Assembly: GCA_030674185.1 (NCBI GenBank)
Contig: CM060312.1
Coordinates: 54,567,168 to 54,631,167 of the forward strand
From: Monoplex corrugatus
Taxonomy: Eukaryota > Mollusca > Gastropoda > Littorinimorpha > Ranellidae
Length of the DNA stretch: 64,000 nucleotides
Direction: 5' to 3'
Position numbers and translations under genes: made by a program. Positions 1 to 48,047 of this stretch are shown piece after piece (the stretch's first letter is position 1; the number at the start of each line of letters is the position of its first letter). Below the pieces are notes generated by a model that searched no databases, was not told the origin of the DNA, and worked only from the letters and a program-made list of their open reading frames with translations.

Positions 1-1672
1 AAATTGTTCATCGTGAAGGCGTATTTATCTTTGGAAAAAGGTTTTCTTCCCTGTCAATGTTTCATCGGCTTATTCATGGTATTTCCATTCATGTTTTGCT
101 TAATGTCTTCAGTGTCTGTCTTTGTAGCTTGTTAGGTACATGTAAATTTTGAGCTTATGTTGTAAGGGAGAGCATGTTATCACAGTGCAGTTCCTGGTTA
201 TGGGTGTGGTGATGGTGGTTGGTTGTTTCCGAGGGGGGGGGGGGGTCTGTGATTTTACCATATGCCTTTATATATGAAATTTGGATTTTTTGTGTAGTAA
301 GTGCATACTGCACATGGTTTATCGTCTAATCTCAAAGACTTCCACTCACTCCATCTCTTTTAACCTGTATACACTGGCCACTGGGAGCCAGTGCCAAAGA
401 AGTACCCTCCTGAAACACTGTACCTCTGGTGCTAAGTAAAGGAGCTGTCCTCTCAGACCCAGCCGTATAATGGCAATGAAATTTTGAAAAATTCTGCCAG
501 CTTTGATTGTAATGAAAATCAGGAACAACCATTAGTACTGTTTAGCAGAAGGTTTAAGCTACGGAACAGTTTCTCTTGCTGGTGTAGCTGTACACTTGAT
601 GCTGTGACTGATAATGGAACAAAGTGACCCCCTGACCAGGAAATTCCAGAGCCACATGTTAAGTCTGGCACTTTCGTTCTTGATAAAATGTCTTGCTAGG
701 TGAAGGAATGTGTGTGTTTTGCTAGGTGAAGGAATGTGTGTGTGTGGGGTGGTAGTGAAGTATTTGTGCATATTTATGTGTTGTGTGTGTTAGAAATGGA
801 GAGAGAGTGTGTGTATGTGTGGAGAAAGTGAGAGAGAGAGTGTGTATGTGTGAGAGAAAGTGAGAGAGAGAGGTAGGTTTCAGTTGCCTCTAGACTTCCA
901 GTTATTACTCGGACGTAAACATGCATCTGGTTTATGTTCTGTCACTTGCATTGTTCTTGTCATAACAGTGCATTCTCATTTGAAAATAGTGTGCCTGCAA
1001 AGGTCACAGTTTGTATTTTCTGGTGATATCAAATGTAACATAAAATTTTAAAAAAGCAGTAAAAATGATGCATCATCAGAGAAGACAACAAGCGTGAGAG
1101 GTCGAAAGCTTGAAGCTTTCCATGTCGTGCACTGGCTGATGTGAAAGAATAGTCTTTTGCCAGAGGAGGAATGGGAGAAAATCCCTGTCATGTCCAGAAA
1201 TCAAAACTGGGACATTTTTCATCCTAGATAGTTGCTTTAAAAAGTCTATTATTCATACAAATTAAATATTTGATGAACTCTGAAAATTTCATGTATGTTA
1301 GACTTCTCATTTTTACTTTGCAAAACAAGTGAAGAGACTTTTGGATCAGCCCTTCTTTAAATTTACATTATTCATTATCATTGTGGAAGGTCTGTTGAAT
1401 TGTGAATTCATTTTCACTGCAAGTGAGATTTGTGGAGAGAGAGAGAAAGATGGATGGAACCGATTATATTGATTGATCGATGGAGACTTATCGTGATCAT
1501 GTGTTATTGCAACGAAAAAGGTTTAAAAAATGTGGTGCGTGATACACAAAAGTTTTTTTGTTTGATTTTTTGATGTTATTGCATTGACTTTTTTTTTATT
1601 TTTTTCAAAATCATTTTTCATTTTCATTCAGATGATTGGTTAGCTGTACTAACATGGCATCTTTGTCATCAG
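1..1672. other. non-coding, probably intron of the + strand gene
   Basis: No supported coding exon is visible. It contains a poly-G run near 232-246, short GT/GA-rich microsatellites around 780-870 and 1435-1450, and T-rich sequence before the 3' splice site at 1671-1672. Since 1673 opens with a splice acceptor, at least the right part should be an intron of the gene that continues to 3995. Confidence 0.5.
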
Positions 1673-2295
1673 GAAAGTTGTGTCCGAGTCCAAGAACCTG
1701 GTGAATGGCATGGATGGCAACAACAGCAGTGGGGACGACACGAACAGTGCAGCTGCCAGCAGCAGCTACACATCCACCACACCCCCTGTGCCATCCTGGC
1801 CCTCTTCTTCATCCACCGTGGCTACCACCGCGTGGCCTGTTAACGCCGACCTCATTACCCCTTCCACCGCCCCGCTTCTTGAAGTATGCGACCTCCCTGA
1901 TCCTAAAGAACCCTCTACATCTACTGCCACCACCACCAGTGCTACCGCCACCCCTTCTTCCACAGAACCCTCACCAGTCAACAGTCACGATCCTGCCAGC
2001 AGTGTGGAAATCACAACTGCAAATTCTACCGTCACCAGTACCCAGTCTCCAGAATTGTCAGTGGTGACAAGCATAGTGGAGACGGTGGATAGCTCTCATC
2101 AGCAGGTGGCAGCAGAAGAGATGGTGGGGACTGAGGAAGAGGCGGCCACATCGACAGCCATCTCCCAAGAAGCGGCTGGCATGGTGGAGGAGGTGGTTGA
2201 AACGCCGCCAGTGGTTGCTGAAGTGATGAAGGAGACCTCTGATATGACAGAAAATGGCGCAGAGATCACTCCAGCTGCAAGTGGCGACTGGCTCA
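1673..2295 (+). CDS. penultimate coding exon, Ser/Thr-rich disordered protein (unrecognised)
   Basis: Open exon between an acceptor (TCATCAG at 1666-1672) and a GTAAGT donor at 2296. The reading frame begins with the last base of a split codon, then KVVSESKNLVNG. The roughly 207 residues are rich in Ser, Thr, Ala and Pro (runs such as SSSYTSTTPPVPSWPSSSS), turning Glu/Val-rich towards the end (EEVVETPPVVAEVMKE). It ends in phase 1 after GDWLS and joins the exon at 2989 in frame. There is no Cys/His motif, catalytic motif or membrane segment, so it reads as an intrinsically disordered region. The gene's 5' exons lie outside the window, so its identity cannot be decided here. Codon use favours GC relative to the AT-rich flanks, which supports real coding sequence. 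Confidence 0.8.
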
Positions 2296-2988
2296 GTAAG
2301 TAGGCCTAGTGCATTAGTTGGTGGGGTGTTTTTTTTTTTTTTTGGGGGGGGGGGGGGGGGTGTTTGTTTTTTTTTTTTTGTTTTGTTTTGTTTTCTTTAT
2401 CACATTATATCTGGTGGTGGTTTATCACTGTGCGTGTATGTTTGTTTATTTTTGTCTTTTTAGTGTTGTTGGATTAAAGATCAGACTGGTTGGAAGTTGC
2501 GTGGGACCACTCTCCTAGGTCACAGCAATTAAATATATTTTCAGCAAGTAATATTTCTTGCCTATTTCATGGATCAATTTTAATTAGATACCTATGAAAA
2601 CAAGAGGACTCTTACAATTTATTGAAATTAAATTAAATCAACCTTTTTGTTGTTATTTTCCCTAAAGCAAGATTTGAACACGTAAGATGTACGGAGATTA
2701 GACTAGTTTGGACTTGTAATTTCAGTGAATGAATGTGTATTTTTTAATTTCATTTTTGTTTCATTATAGCTTATTATACTCTTGTAAATAGCTCTCTAGT
2801 GTTTCTCATTATGATTTTGTTATATTACATGTGTGATATTGCTGAATTGGTGGTTTCTGGCAGATCTGATTGCCTTGATTATATAATTTAAGTAGTTACA
2901 CATGTGTGTAACATGTTTTCCCACAGTTCAAAATATTTTTAACCATTCTGGTTGCCAGTCCTGACATGTATTTTTTTTCTTTGTACAG
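2296..2988 (+). other. intron with poly-T/poly-G/poly-T tract
   Basis: Intron between the last two coding exons, with donor GTAAGT at 2296 and acceptor TTTGTACAG ending at 2988. Near its 5' end it carries a T run, an uninterrupted G run of about 18 (2345-2362), then another T run. The rest is AT-rich with nothing recognisable. Confidence 0.8.
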
Positions 2989-3995
2989 CCAACATCACTG
3001 ATAAGGCAGCAGAGGCAGAGTCAAGCTCTGTGAAGTCCCAGGACAGTTCCAATACAAAAGACCTGAATGCTTCAGACGCAGAACCATTGGACAGTTCAGG
3101 GGCAGAATTGCACGACAGTTTGGATGCAGAATCCCAGGACAAGACCAAATCCCAAGGCAGTTCCAGTGCAGAACCCGAGGCCAGTTCTGAGCAAGATTCT
3201 CCAGCCAAAGCAACTGAGACCTCTGCTGCACCACCGGTAGTATTAGAGACAGCAGCAGAACACAGTCCTGCAGACAGTCCTATCCAGAAAGATGTTGATA
3301 ACACGGGATCTAAGACACCCAATGGGGAGGGGCAATGTGAGGGTGAAGAAAAAGTGAGCAACAGTGCAGAGGTAGGGGGCAGTGTTGATGCCAGTCAGAC
3401 AGAAGTTAATGAAGGAAGCAGCTCAATAGCTGATGATGTAGAAAGCAGCACAGATGCAAAAGCTATGGACAAAATCACTGAAAAGTGTGCTGTCTCAGAG
3501 GCTGACGCTGTTGCCACTGACGCATCTGCCAGCTCAAGTGCAAAACCAGCATCAGAGGAACTTGGACCATTGGAATCTGTGCCTGATCCAGAGACTGCAG
3601 AAGCAGACATGGCTCCCACATCCACTGAAATATCTACATCCTCGGACAAAACATCACCTTCCTCATGCTTGTCTGAAACATCAGACAGCAGTGCTGCGAG
3701 TGCCAACACTTCAGAAACTGATTCCTCCATCACCACCACTACATCCACTACAACACTGTCATCCACAGTCTGTTCCACCTCATCCACAGAAGAGAAATCG
3801 GAAGACAATTCAGTCACAGACTCTTGCTCCACAACATGTATGGAGACAGACAGTGCGGATTCCAGCAGCAGTGAACCCAAGGCAGCAGAAAGCAGCAAGG
3901 AGGATGTTGTAGCCAGCAGCAGTGAAAGTACAGGAGCGCAGCAAGAGATTCCCTCTACAGATTCCTCACAAGCAGAACCCATGGAACAGGACTGA
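2989..3995 (+). CDS. terminal coding exon, Ser/Glu/Asp-rich acidic tail (unrecognised)
   Basis: Begins after acceptor TTTGTACAG and continues the frame of 1673-2295 as TNITDKAAEAESSS. It stops at TGA 3993-3995 after EPMEQD. The two exons together give 542 residues. The composition is Ser, Glu, Asp, Ala and Thr with few hydrophobics, which predicts a disordered acidic tail. Residues from about 3040 to 3200 form an imperfect repeat of about 10 residues with a DSSxAE-like core (SDAEPLDSSGAELHDSLDAE). A poly-Ser/Thr stretch (SSITTTTSTTTLSSTVCSTS) follows. Such tails occur in many nuclear and scaffold proteins. I see no domain that fixes the family and give no function. Confidence 0.85.
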
Positions 3996-6900
3996 CCAAA
4001 GTCTTAGTGCATTATTCCGATGACAGGTTACACCAGCTCAGGTTGTGCAACAGCTGCACCGACTATTCATCCCTGTCCATGTATTAAAACATACAGGGAC
4101 TGGCTGTTGATGCAAAAAACATACGAACTCCGCTCTGGTCAGGGTTTCTGCTGTTAGTGTCCATCTCAGTTTACCAGCAGTCGTCATAGGGGTTTCTGCC
4201 ATACTGAGGTGTTTGTCCTGAGGTAATGTTAGTGAAAGCAGAAAGGACTTGAACATAAGCCCAATGTTACTGCCAAAACATCTGTATATAATTCATTGGT
4301 GACAGTCATTTTTCAATCAGTTTGTATTATCAGATTTTATCAATTGTATATTGAGATCAGATGAATGATTTATGTACTTTTTGTGAACAAATCAATAGAT
4401 ATTTATAACTACTATTACAGTGACATCAAACTACACAATGGACTTTTGTACATGTTCCCCTTAAGAAACCATTTGATTTGAACGAAACCTTGCCATAAAT
4501 GCAGAAACGAAAGTGAATTAAAAAGAAAAAAATATCTGCTGAAACACATCTGTAAAATGTAATACTACTAGCTTGCTTGGGTATTTCAAGGGCTCCCCAC
4601 TGTGCTTCTGACAGGCAGCTAATACTTGCATTCACAATATAAAGGAACCGTCTATCAAGGCTTGACTTTGTAAAGTGTAACTGTTTATAGATACTGCATC
4701 GGCACTCCTTCCCCATTCGTGTAGTCTGAGTCTTTGCTTCTAACAATTTATTGAATTTAGTATATCAAGAGCCATGACTTGGCTAACAGTGCAAAGTTCC
4801 CACATTCTGATTACAGCTGAACAAAATCTACAAGTCAAGGCTTTATTGCTGCTCCAGCATTGTGCTCAAGACTGTTCCTTCATTTGTGTTGTGTGTTGCT
4901 AGGTCAACTGATAAAAGGAGTTGGTGCAGATGGCATTGAATGAGTTGCATACATATGCAGTCGTATATGTCTTCTGATGCCATTCTACACAGCTGTACTT
5001 TTACCCATCAACAGTGTATTGTTATTTCATTTAAATTTTGTTTAGATTTATATGTGGCCATCATTTCAGTTACTTTACTTGCACAAGTTGTCTTCTCACA
5101 TTCAGAAATCAAAACAAGATTTAACGCAAGTTTTTGTATTCTTATATTCAGAAATCAAAATAAAATTTGAAACATGTTGGGAGGCAGTGTTGGAAGATGA
5201 AGACGTAAAGAAGCTAGTATAAACCAAATTGTTAAAAGTCTGGACCCCCAATTGAAAGTGTGATACTATTATTTTCTTTGGCTAGCCACTGTGTAGATTT
5301 ATGTGTTCGTTGATTTGCTGACTGGATTCATGGTGCCACTCTTTCAAATTCTCCTGAAAGTAAAAGCCAGTTTATATCATATTTCATCCATATGACTTCT
5401 TTGGTGTATTTGAAGATAAGGCTTTCACTAGTATCAGTAGGCTTGTGTCAGTTTGATCTTGATGCATATCCTGTGACTTGACTTGACTCTTTCAAGTTTT
5501 GTATTTGATCTATCTGCATGATCATCCGCCATAGAGTTAGTTACAACACTGACTGTCAGACCAATCCCTGTTTTTTTCCAATGATCCATCTGCTGTTCAG
5601 ACTGGCCTGTACAAGGCATATGCTCTATTTCACCAATGTTGCAAAATCACTTACTGCTTTAATTCTTCCATTTCTGTTTTTCCTGCACACGTACAGCCTT
5701 GTCTTGAAACTTTTCTTTAAGTATGGTCACATGTCAGTTTGTGTCTGTGTCACAAGTATAACCTGATACATTCATGGCCATTTGAAGAATAGAAAATATT
5801 TTCACTTTGGTGTGTTTTGTTAAACTTCTTCCAGTGGCAGAAATGAAAACCAGCCACTTATTTCACCTATCTAGAAATGACAGCCATTGTTTATCACAAA
5901 CCATAGTTTGACTTGTAATTGAAGTAAGGATGTAACTCAGTTGAGGTAAAAAACACTTTTAAAAAGATGTACATATGACAGAGAGGAAAACAGCAGCTTT
6001 TCATGGATGGTAGAAGAGGAGGATGGGGGTGTAAGATGTACATTAATCATGAGCAAAAATGGTATCACTGTTGGTGATGAAAGACCAGCAGAGGCAAAAC
6101 TTCTAAAGAGAAGCAAAACATATTTTTTCAAAAGAGGGGTGGGGGAGGGAGATCACAGTCATTACACATAATGACAGACAAATCGGCAAACTCATTTCAC
6201 AGTTCATCATATAATAAAATGAATCTTTCCCATATTGACTAATCAAGTGTTAAACTTGTTTCCCAGTACATTTTATTGTAATGAGTCATTACACATACTA
6301 ACAAAGTGGGAGAGTCATTTCCCACTTCTTCATTTTTTTTTTAGATGCAGCAGATCCTGTAATCCCAGTCTCTACACAGGATTTTCTAGCGATATAAACT
6401 TCCATATGGTTAGTACAGAAGATGGTTTACCTGTACATTGTCAGTGTACAGGTAAGTTGTCAAACTGGCTAAAAGTATGCAGCAACATGTTTTACTCTGT
6501 GTGCCTGTTGTATGGGAAGCGAGAAGGTAATGAATAATGTTAGCTTTAAAAAAATTGGTTAACAACTGATGAAATGAGAAAATGATGTATACTTGGGGTT
6601 GCCAAGTGTGTATGTTGTTTATATGCATCAGATTTTTCAAAAGTGAAATGATTGAGTAAACATGTTATTGAATGAAGTGTACATGAATTCTTGATGTACT
6701 TGTAATATTTAATATGTACTGTACAGAGATGTGAATTCTGTCCCTGTATTATATGTTAAATACCTGACAAATGGTACAAAAGTTGACAGGTGTGCATTGG
6801 TGCCAGGTAGACAATGTGATGCCACCTCCATTTTGTTTACACAAGACATAATAAATATGCACAGTAACTGGGGCCAGTTTTGCTTGTATGAGTATTTATA

Positions 6901-7240
6901 TTACATTGTTTTGTAATTCATTGGGCATTTGCAGGGACATTGTTTTTATATGTAATACATGATTCACAAGAGAACGCATTACTTACTTTGTGCAGTTTGG
7001 GGAGCCCTTGCTTTGTGTGGACAGATATCTAACAAATTTCACCTGATTGTGAGATGATAGGAGACTGGAATGTTGACAGTTTATTTAAGAAAAAAAAAAT
7101 ATGGTAGGTGTATTTAATGTTTCATGTTGTGTGCCCATGTTGATCATACAGAGGTTGAAAGTTGTGCAAGAGTCATCCGCAGGCTGTGTTGTGCATTGTC
7201 CGTTCAAGGTGTTGACAAATAAAGAAAAAATGAATTAATA
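3996..7240 (+). other. probable 3' UTR of the + strand gene
   Basis: Follows the TGA at 3995. AT-rich, non-coding and almost free of the microsatellites and repeat families that fill the rest of the window, as long 3' UTRs often are. AATAAA occurs at 5159-5164 and at 7218-7223. The second is close to a GT-rich stretch and marks where I place the end. This is inference only; there is no transcript evidence. Confidence 0.4.
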
Positions 7241-8137
7241 ATAAGGAAACTTGCGTTCTTTATGTCGAGTACAGCATGTGTGATATCATAAATAATATTA
7301 ATTCATGCCAGACAAATAACCAGTTAAATGTATTAAAATTTCATGTGAACAAGATTGCACAAGCATACGCACATGCATGTACACACACATAAGATGCCAT
7401 GGTTGTCTGGATTTAACAGTAGTGGTTATGATGTTGATCAGATAGTCCCAATTTTTTGTACTGATGGACATACTGAAGTAACATTTGTACACATATTTTG
7501 GGTTACATTTCCACATTTACCTCCCCCCCCCCCCCCCCAAACTATCATGCATACATGTGCATGCCCATGCACACACACGCACATACACACTCGAACTGTC
7601 ATTAAAACTTGTCTTTTGACATCCATGAAAAGGCTGCTATGTGGGCCGGACAATACAGCATCACTCTTAATGAACAGTTTTCATGTGACTGACATCGTAA
7701 GAAAATGTCACCAAGTTCATTCCTGCTTTGCATCAAAAGTCCAAGTAATACTGACTGTAGTACCAACAAAAATGGATCGAGTGAAATGACATTTTTCATT
7801 TCCCATGATAAATATCTGTTGCATGTAAGTGAACCTTGTTTTTGGTAGACAAGAAAAAAGCATTTGACAGGGTAAATAGGGATGAGCCATGGAAAGTGCC
7901 AGAGCTGTACACTTTGAGATAATATCAGAACTGTGTATGCACACCAGCAAGACTCACTGACTGGTTTGAAGTCTCATCCAAGTGCATATGTGTGCCATAG
8001 TACATTTGTGCATGCATTCTGTGTGGTTGGTATGTTTTGTGGGGATAGTGTCAAACATTTTAGAATTTTATCATGCTGATGTGGAACATTTCATGTTGTC
8101 TCCGCACAAATGCACATAGGTATGTAAAAATACTCAA
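7241..8137. other. non-coding spacer
   Basis: No gene seen. Contains a poly-C run at about 7521-7538 followed by a short CA-rich tract (7540-7595). The remainder is unique-looking AT-rich sequence. Confidence 0.5.
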
Positions 8138-8402
8138 CACTGACATGCCTGCTGACCCACGTTTTCTTGCTGTTTAGTAAAGAACAAACAAAATGTAAAA
8201 ATATATATTGGCATACCTGCTGGCCCACGTTCTCCGGCTGTTTTGTAAAGAACAAACAAAATGTAAAAATATACAACACTGACATGCCTGCTGGCCCATG
8301 TTTTGTTGTTGTTTTGTAAAAGAACAAACAAAATGTAAAATCAGACGATTTGACATGCTTTGATGGCCCACATTTTCTTGCTGTTTTGTAAAAAATAAAC
8401 AA
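8138..8402. repeat. minisatellite, about 4 units of about 65-70 bp
   Basis: Four imperfect copies of a unit containing TGCCTGCTGGCCCAC, a TTTTCTTGCTGTTTTGTAAA segment and AACAAACAAAATGTAAAA. The copies start near 8138, 8207, 8277 and 8350. Short reading frames across it are repeats of themselves and are not genes. Confidence 0.8.
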
Positions 8403-8474
8403 ATCTCGAGTAATACAGGATTATGACTCCTATTGTTTGTAGTTTACATGGACTGCCCTATTGTTACCAATTTA

Positions 8475-8725
8475 CATGAGCAAGATCACAAGAGAAGCAA
8501 ATCTAGACTCAGAATTTTTTGAACAAGATAATAGCAATGATCATGCCTACACACAGGCAAGAAAGACTTCAGAAACACAACCAACTTCAACATCCTTTGT
8601 AAAATCTGCAGCATGAAAATCGGCAAAGTAGAGATGATGGTTAACAGAATATCTGACATCAATAGCATTAGACTCAAAACAAGTGAATTCAAATACTTCA
8701 ACAGCATTTTCATGGAAAACTGAGC
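8475..8725 (+). mobile_element. LINE reverse transcriptase remnant
   Basis: The + frame reads degraded non-LTR reverse transcriptase sequence past the catalytic centre: CSMKIGKVEMMVN (equivalent to a KT-E-V-M-V motif), then SEFKYFNSIFMEN (the FKYLGS-like motif of the RT thumb). It is only about 80 residues long, with stops and frame changes, so it is a dead fragment. Confidence 0.6.
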
Positions 8726-8804
8726 AGAATGATAAAACCCAAAATTCTGAAAGTGTCAGCTATCTTTATTGTTGTTTTTTCCTCTTCTATTATAAAACAT
8801 TCTG

Positions 8805-9090
8805 ATTTTTCTCAGATGCATGTATGCTCATTGTTCTGGCCACTGTCCAGTGGTATGTTGCTGCACTTTTGCATACTCAGTGCTTCTGCATGCTGGATGT
8901 TTTCATGTTTCCATAAGCCGTTGGACACTGACGCAATTAGGACATGTAACACGTACACTTCATTTTCTATGTGCATATTCACATAAAGGGGATTTAAGCA
9001 CACATGATGTTCTGGGAGGAAAAATTTTCCACTCCTTACCTACCAGGCAAGAAGTACCCAAGTGGACTGAATCCAGACCAATTAGAAGTC
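8805..9090 (-). mobile_element. SINE, family C (GCATGCTGG...TTTCATGTTTCCA)
   Basis: Shares blocks in the same order with copies at 26070-26400 (opposite strand), 32310-32660 and 58945-59195. The shared blocks are a Cys-rich-looking TGCATGCTGGATGTTTTCATG, an ACAC/GTGTATTCACAT block, AAGGGG(A/T)TTA, and a terminal block matching the tRNA-like head seen at 26070. Confidence 0.65.
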
Positions 9091-9259
9091 TTGCATCTTA
9101 ATTCTTATTCCCTTCCCTTCCACACCTGTCAGCTACCAACTTGCCCCACTCCTGAAACGCCCCAACATCCCTCCACCAAGTTAATCAGACCCGTTTTCAT
9201 CCCCACTCTAATATACCAATGCTAGACCTGAACCACCCATGAGGAAGTGTGTTGTCAGA

Positions 9260-9545
9260 GAATAACTGTCAAAAAGACCCCACAACAAGATCTTAAACGT
9301 AAAGATCAGAGAAATGGTGGAACCAGTATCAATCCATTATATTAAAAACTTATTGATCAACGGAGAAATGTTTGGTCATCTGATCAGAATGCAACCCTAT
9401 CAGCTAGCCCAACAAGCATAAAAGAGATCTGGATTAAAAGCAAGATGTACACCAAGGAAAACCTGCATCAATGGCATTGACCGTCATCTCTTTTTATCCA
9501 TGCAACACTTGTGATGGTACAACAAGACAGTCAGAACAGAATATT
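9260..9545 (+). mobile_element. LINE remnant, C-terminal part of ORF2
   Basis: Frame reads EMFGHLIRMQPYQLAQQA then a basic stretch and CINGIDRH. It resembles the conserved W/FGHxxRM...GRPR...W segment after the RT domain in endonuclease-type LINEs. It carries in-frame stops and is a fossil. Confidence 0.5.
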
Positions 9546-11431
9546 TAATATAACAAAGTCTTAGCTTAGCTTGTCATGTAAACTTTGTTTGCTGTTCGTA
9601 GACACAAACATGCATGAGCTTCACCTCTGTTATAAAGCCTTGGATTATCACAGTGCACATCTTGTTAGCGGTATTTTTGTTTAGAGCTCAGCCAACTGCG
9701 TAGAGCTGTATCAGGGCTATAATCATTTCAAAATATACATAATACTTCAACAGGGGAAAAAAAAGGAAAAGAGCATTACACATAACACATTCATGCACAC
9801 AACAAGATGCCCCCAGTGTTGACCACTCCGTCAAATTTATCACACAGGGGATTTAAAAAACATACCCCAATACAAATTTAATCATAAGACACAAAACATG
9901 TAAAGCAGGCTAAATTACCTTAAATTGCTTTCGCATATATATATCCCATTTCCCTAGATCCAAAACCACACTTTATATATGTGTACCCAATTATCAATCC
10001 TGACAGAAAATATGTAAGAATTATTGAACACAGACAGGTGAACAGACCAGCAAGGCAGAAATTGATAAAAAGAAATGACAGCTGTGCAAATCTACCTATG
10101 TTCAAAAGGGAGAAGATTTCTGAGAACTGCACACTGGGTCAGGGTGTACTGAATGATCTAAGCATTTACTTGAAGAACACCAATGCATTCTAGTGCTTGC
10201 ACATATCACATGCACACACACAGACACACTAACACACATATTCTTCTCATGAAATGGAAATTTGAAATACACAATTTGTTAACATTTTGTATTTTTTACT
10301 ACAACAACAAATGACATTATACAGGCAAAACTGTGGCAACAATCAAACTCAGTTATTTTCACTGACAAAATTAATTCTTCGCATTCATTCAGCCAAAACA
10401 GATCTAAATGCAGAAAAGCAAAGAAATTTATGTATTGGAGGCCCACAAACCTTCACCATATGCAGCTTCTATGTCATAGGAAATAGGTGGGTAAATAATT
10501 ATGAACAATGGAGGTTAAAGATCCTGAGAAAAAAACTACCATCGAAAATGCCACCGGGTATTCCACTTCAGGCACATTCAGAAAGTATCAGCTACTTCCT
10601 GAAAATCATATGGTTGCTTCTGAAGACTGTACTGAAAAGATAGTTTGCCATTTTTGACCCATGACATGTCTTAAATGGCACACTCCAAAACCAACAGAAA
10701 CAATGTACACCATAAAAATGTTACTGTAACAGATTTTTCTTTCTCACTACTCGCTGGCACACAAAAGAAGTCATTTTAAGTGATGGTTTAAGCATTTTTT
10801 CCATATCTAATGTGTTGTCTGACGTGCAGAGATGGTGGAAATTATGGCAAATTCATGGAAACCATTTGTTGAGGAAACAATGTACTTAATGCAGTATTCT
10901 AAGATCTGGACAGACTGGGAGAAATTCATTTGGCTTATTGAGTCCATACAAAAGATGTTCTTCATTTATCTAGAATTTAATTTCAAGTTGGTTTTGTTGA
11001 CTCTTCACTGCTTGGCTAACTTCAACTGAAACGTCAGGCACAATGTCTTAATAAAACAGAAATTCATATCACATTTGTCCACAAATTTAACAACAATTCA
11101 TAGCACTACAATACAGGCACATGAAAGAACACAATGTACACAAAACAAAGAGAAACTTTCACTGTACTACTGGTTCACAGATTTTCTTGTAACCCCGACA
11201 CTGACAATTTATGTGTGTACCAATTAATAAACAATGAAATCTGAAAATTAACAAATAAAAGACAAAATCATTTTCCTGATTCTGCCATTCACATAACAGA
11301 TTGTGACCTCACAGAACCTGTCTTTGTTTTTGATGAGCTTTTGGCTCTCTTGCAGCCTGCTTAAGATGTCCTTTGATATTTCTGTGCTGCTCACTCACTA
11401 TTTCAGAACCTACTTGTGCCACTGATGTATC

Positions 11432-11433
<2 letters not shown>

Positions 11434-11483
<50 letters not shown>

Positions 11484-11608
11484 GTGTTGTGTTGTGTTGT
11501 GTTGTGTTGTGTTGTGTTGGGTTGGGTTGGGTTGGGTTGTGGTGTGGTGTGGTGTGGTGTGGTGTGGTGTGGTGTGTGGTGTGGTGTGTGTGTGTGTGTG
11601 TGTGTGCG
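11434..11608. repeat. compound microsatellite (GT)n-(GTGTT)n-(GGGTT)n-(GTGGT)n
   Basis: A (GT)n run passes into 5-bp motifs GTGTT, then GGGTT, then GTGGT, and back to (GT)n. The stepwise motif change suggests interrupted slippage. A (TTC)n run follows at about 11680-11700. Confidence 0.95.
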
Positions 11609-12267
11609 CGCATTAGCTGGCTGGCTTGGGGCAATTTGTATCTCTTACATGTCAAAAATCTCTTTGATTTTCCCTTTCTTCTTCTTCTTCTTCTTCTTCT
11701 GTTGTTCACTGCCTACATGATTAGGCCACACTTAGCGATGAGTGTAGCCATTTCTGCCCAATTCCTGCTGGCTACCATGGGGGCTTGGTGGTCAAAGGAG
11801 TTGTAGTAACCAGTAGTTTTCCTCCTGCCTCCCCGTACGCAACAAAATGAACAGGACAGACCTCCAGTTAAGACTAAGGATAAATCCCGTTCAAGTGATG
11901 AGCTGGCATAAATTTACCCTAAAAGGGCCTCAGTGGGTGAGCACCATTCTTATCTGATGCAGACGACCATGTACAGTACATACTTGTGTTGTATTGCATG
12001 GCACCATAGTTTTTAGAAGACACATGCAGGCCTATACTTCTAATTTCAGCCCACATTTTCTTCTTCTGAAGGTGTTCAGTTCTGAAGCACGTACTTTGCT
12101 GTGACAATTTGTTTCTGTCTTTTCAATATTCCCTTACAGTTAGAAACAACCTTTTATATAGGACTTCCTTTCATTCTGACTATTGTGCTCTTGTTGTCTC
12201 AGCAGTTTAACTCTCACATGCATCACAAGACCAATACCAGTTACTAATATGATAAACACTAGTTAAC

Positions 12268-12271
<4 letters not shown>

Positions 12272-12327
<56 letters not shown>

Positions 12328-12339
12328 GTGTGTTGTGTG

Positions 12340-12378
<39 letters not shown>
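12272..12378. repeat. (GT)n microsatellite
   Basis: Long GT dinucleotide run interrupted by three TTGTGTG units. Confidence 0.95.
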
Positions 12379-12380
<2 letters not shown>

Positions 12381-12984
12381 GTGAAGTCTTTACACACATT
12401 TTCGTCAAGGAAAATCAGAGAAACTTTGGAAGTCATACAATGAAATCCATTCTCAAGCAGATACAAACTGTCGCCAGTCTATACTAATGAACACTCACAG
12501 CTGTATCATTTTACAATTGGTACAAGTTTGCATTCAAATATGTGAATGACTCACATAAAGAAGACATAAGATATAGCCGAAAATTCAACCCAAAAATTTT
12601 CCCTAATGAAGTATGACTAAAGTCCTACTTAAGAGCTTTAATAACTTCTGTTCATATTAATAGCTAAAATTCTTCTAAGAGCTTGCATTTTCAATCTGTT
12701 CAAAATCTTTAACATAAACAAGTATGTTAAATTAAGCCAACCTCCTGTCATCTTCACACATAAAGATCTTATAAAAATCAAATTACAAAACAAATCAAAA
12801 TTTTAAGGGTGTAAATAAACATGTGTTTGATACAAAAAAGACAAGACAGATACAAATTTGTTTTAAAAATCAAAGCGAGCCAGTACTAACCAAACAATGC
12901 TTTTCTGTTTTCTTTCTTTAATGAATTTGTGCCTGTCTTGAGTTTATAGTATCAAACACATGTTTACTGTTCACTTCTAACTGA

Positions 12985-48047
<35,063 letters not shown>

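Larger units (their letters stand above)
9546..12984. other. non-coding region downstream of the CRELD stop codon
   Basis: Holds no supported gene. The part next to 12985 should be the 3' UTR of the - strand CRELD gene. A partial copy of repeat family D (the TCTTGTCTT block, on the - strand) lies at about 12790-12870. I could not pick out a convincing polyadenylation site. Two microsatellites, listed separately, interrupt it. AT-rich sequence fills the rest. Confidence 0.5.

Noticed and set aside
3395..3982. 195-residue - strand frame opposite the + strand terminal exon
   Set aside because: It is the antisense shadow of Ser/Thr-rich codons (TCA/ACA read as Leu/Val). The + frame has proper splice sites and continues the upstream exon.
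11434..11608. Telomere-like repeat
   Set aside because: The 5-bp units GTGTT, GGGTT and GTGGT are steps of a decayed GT microsatellite. No TTAGGG array is present.
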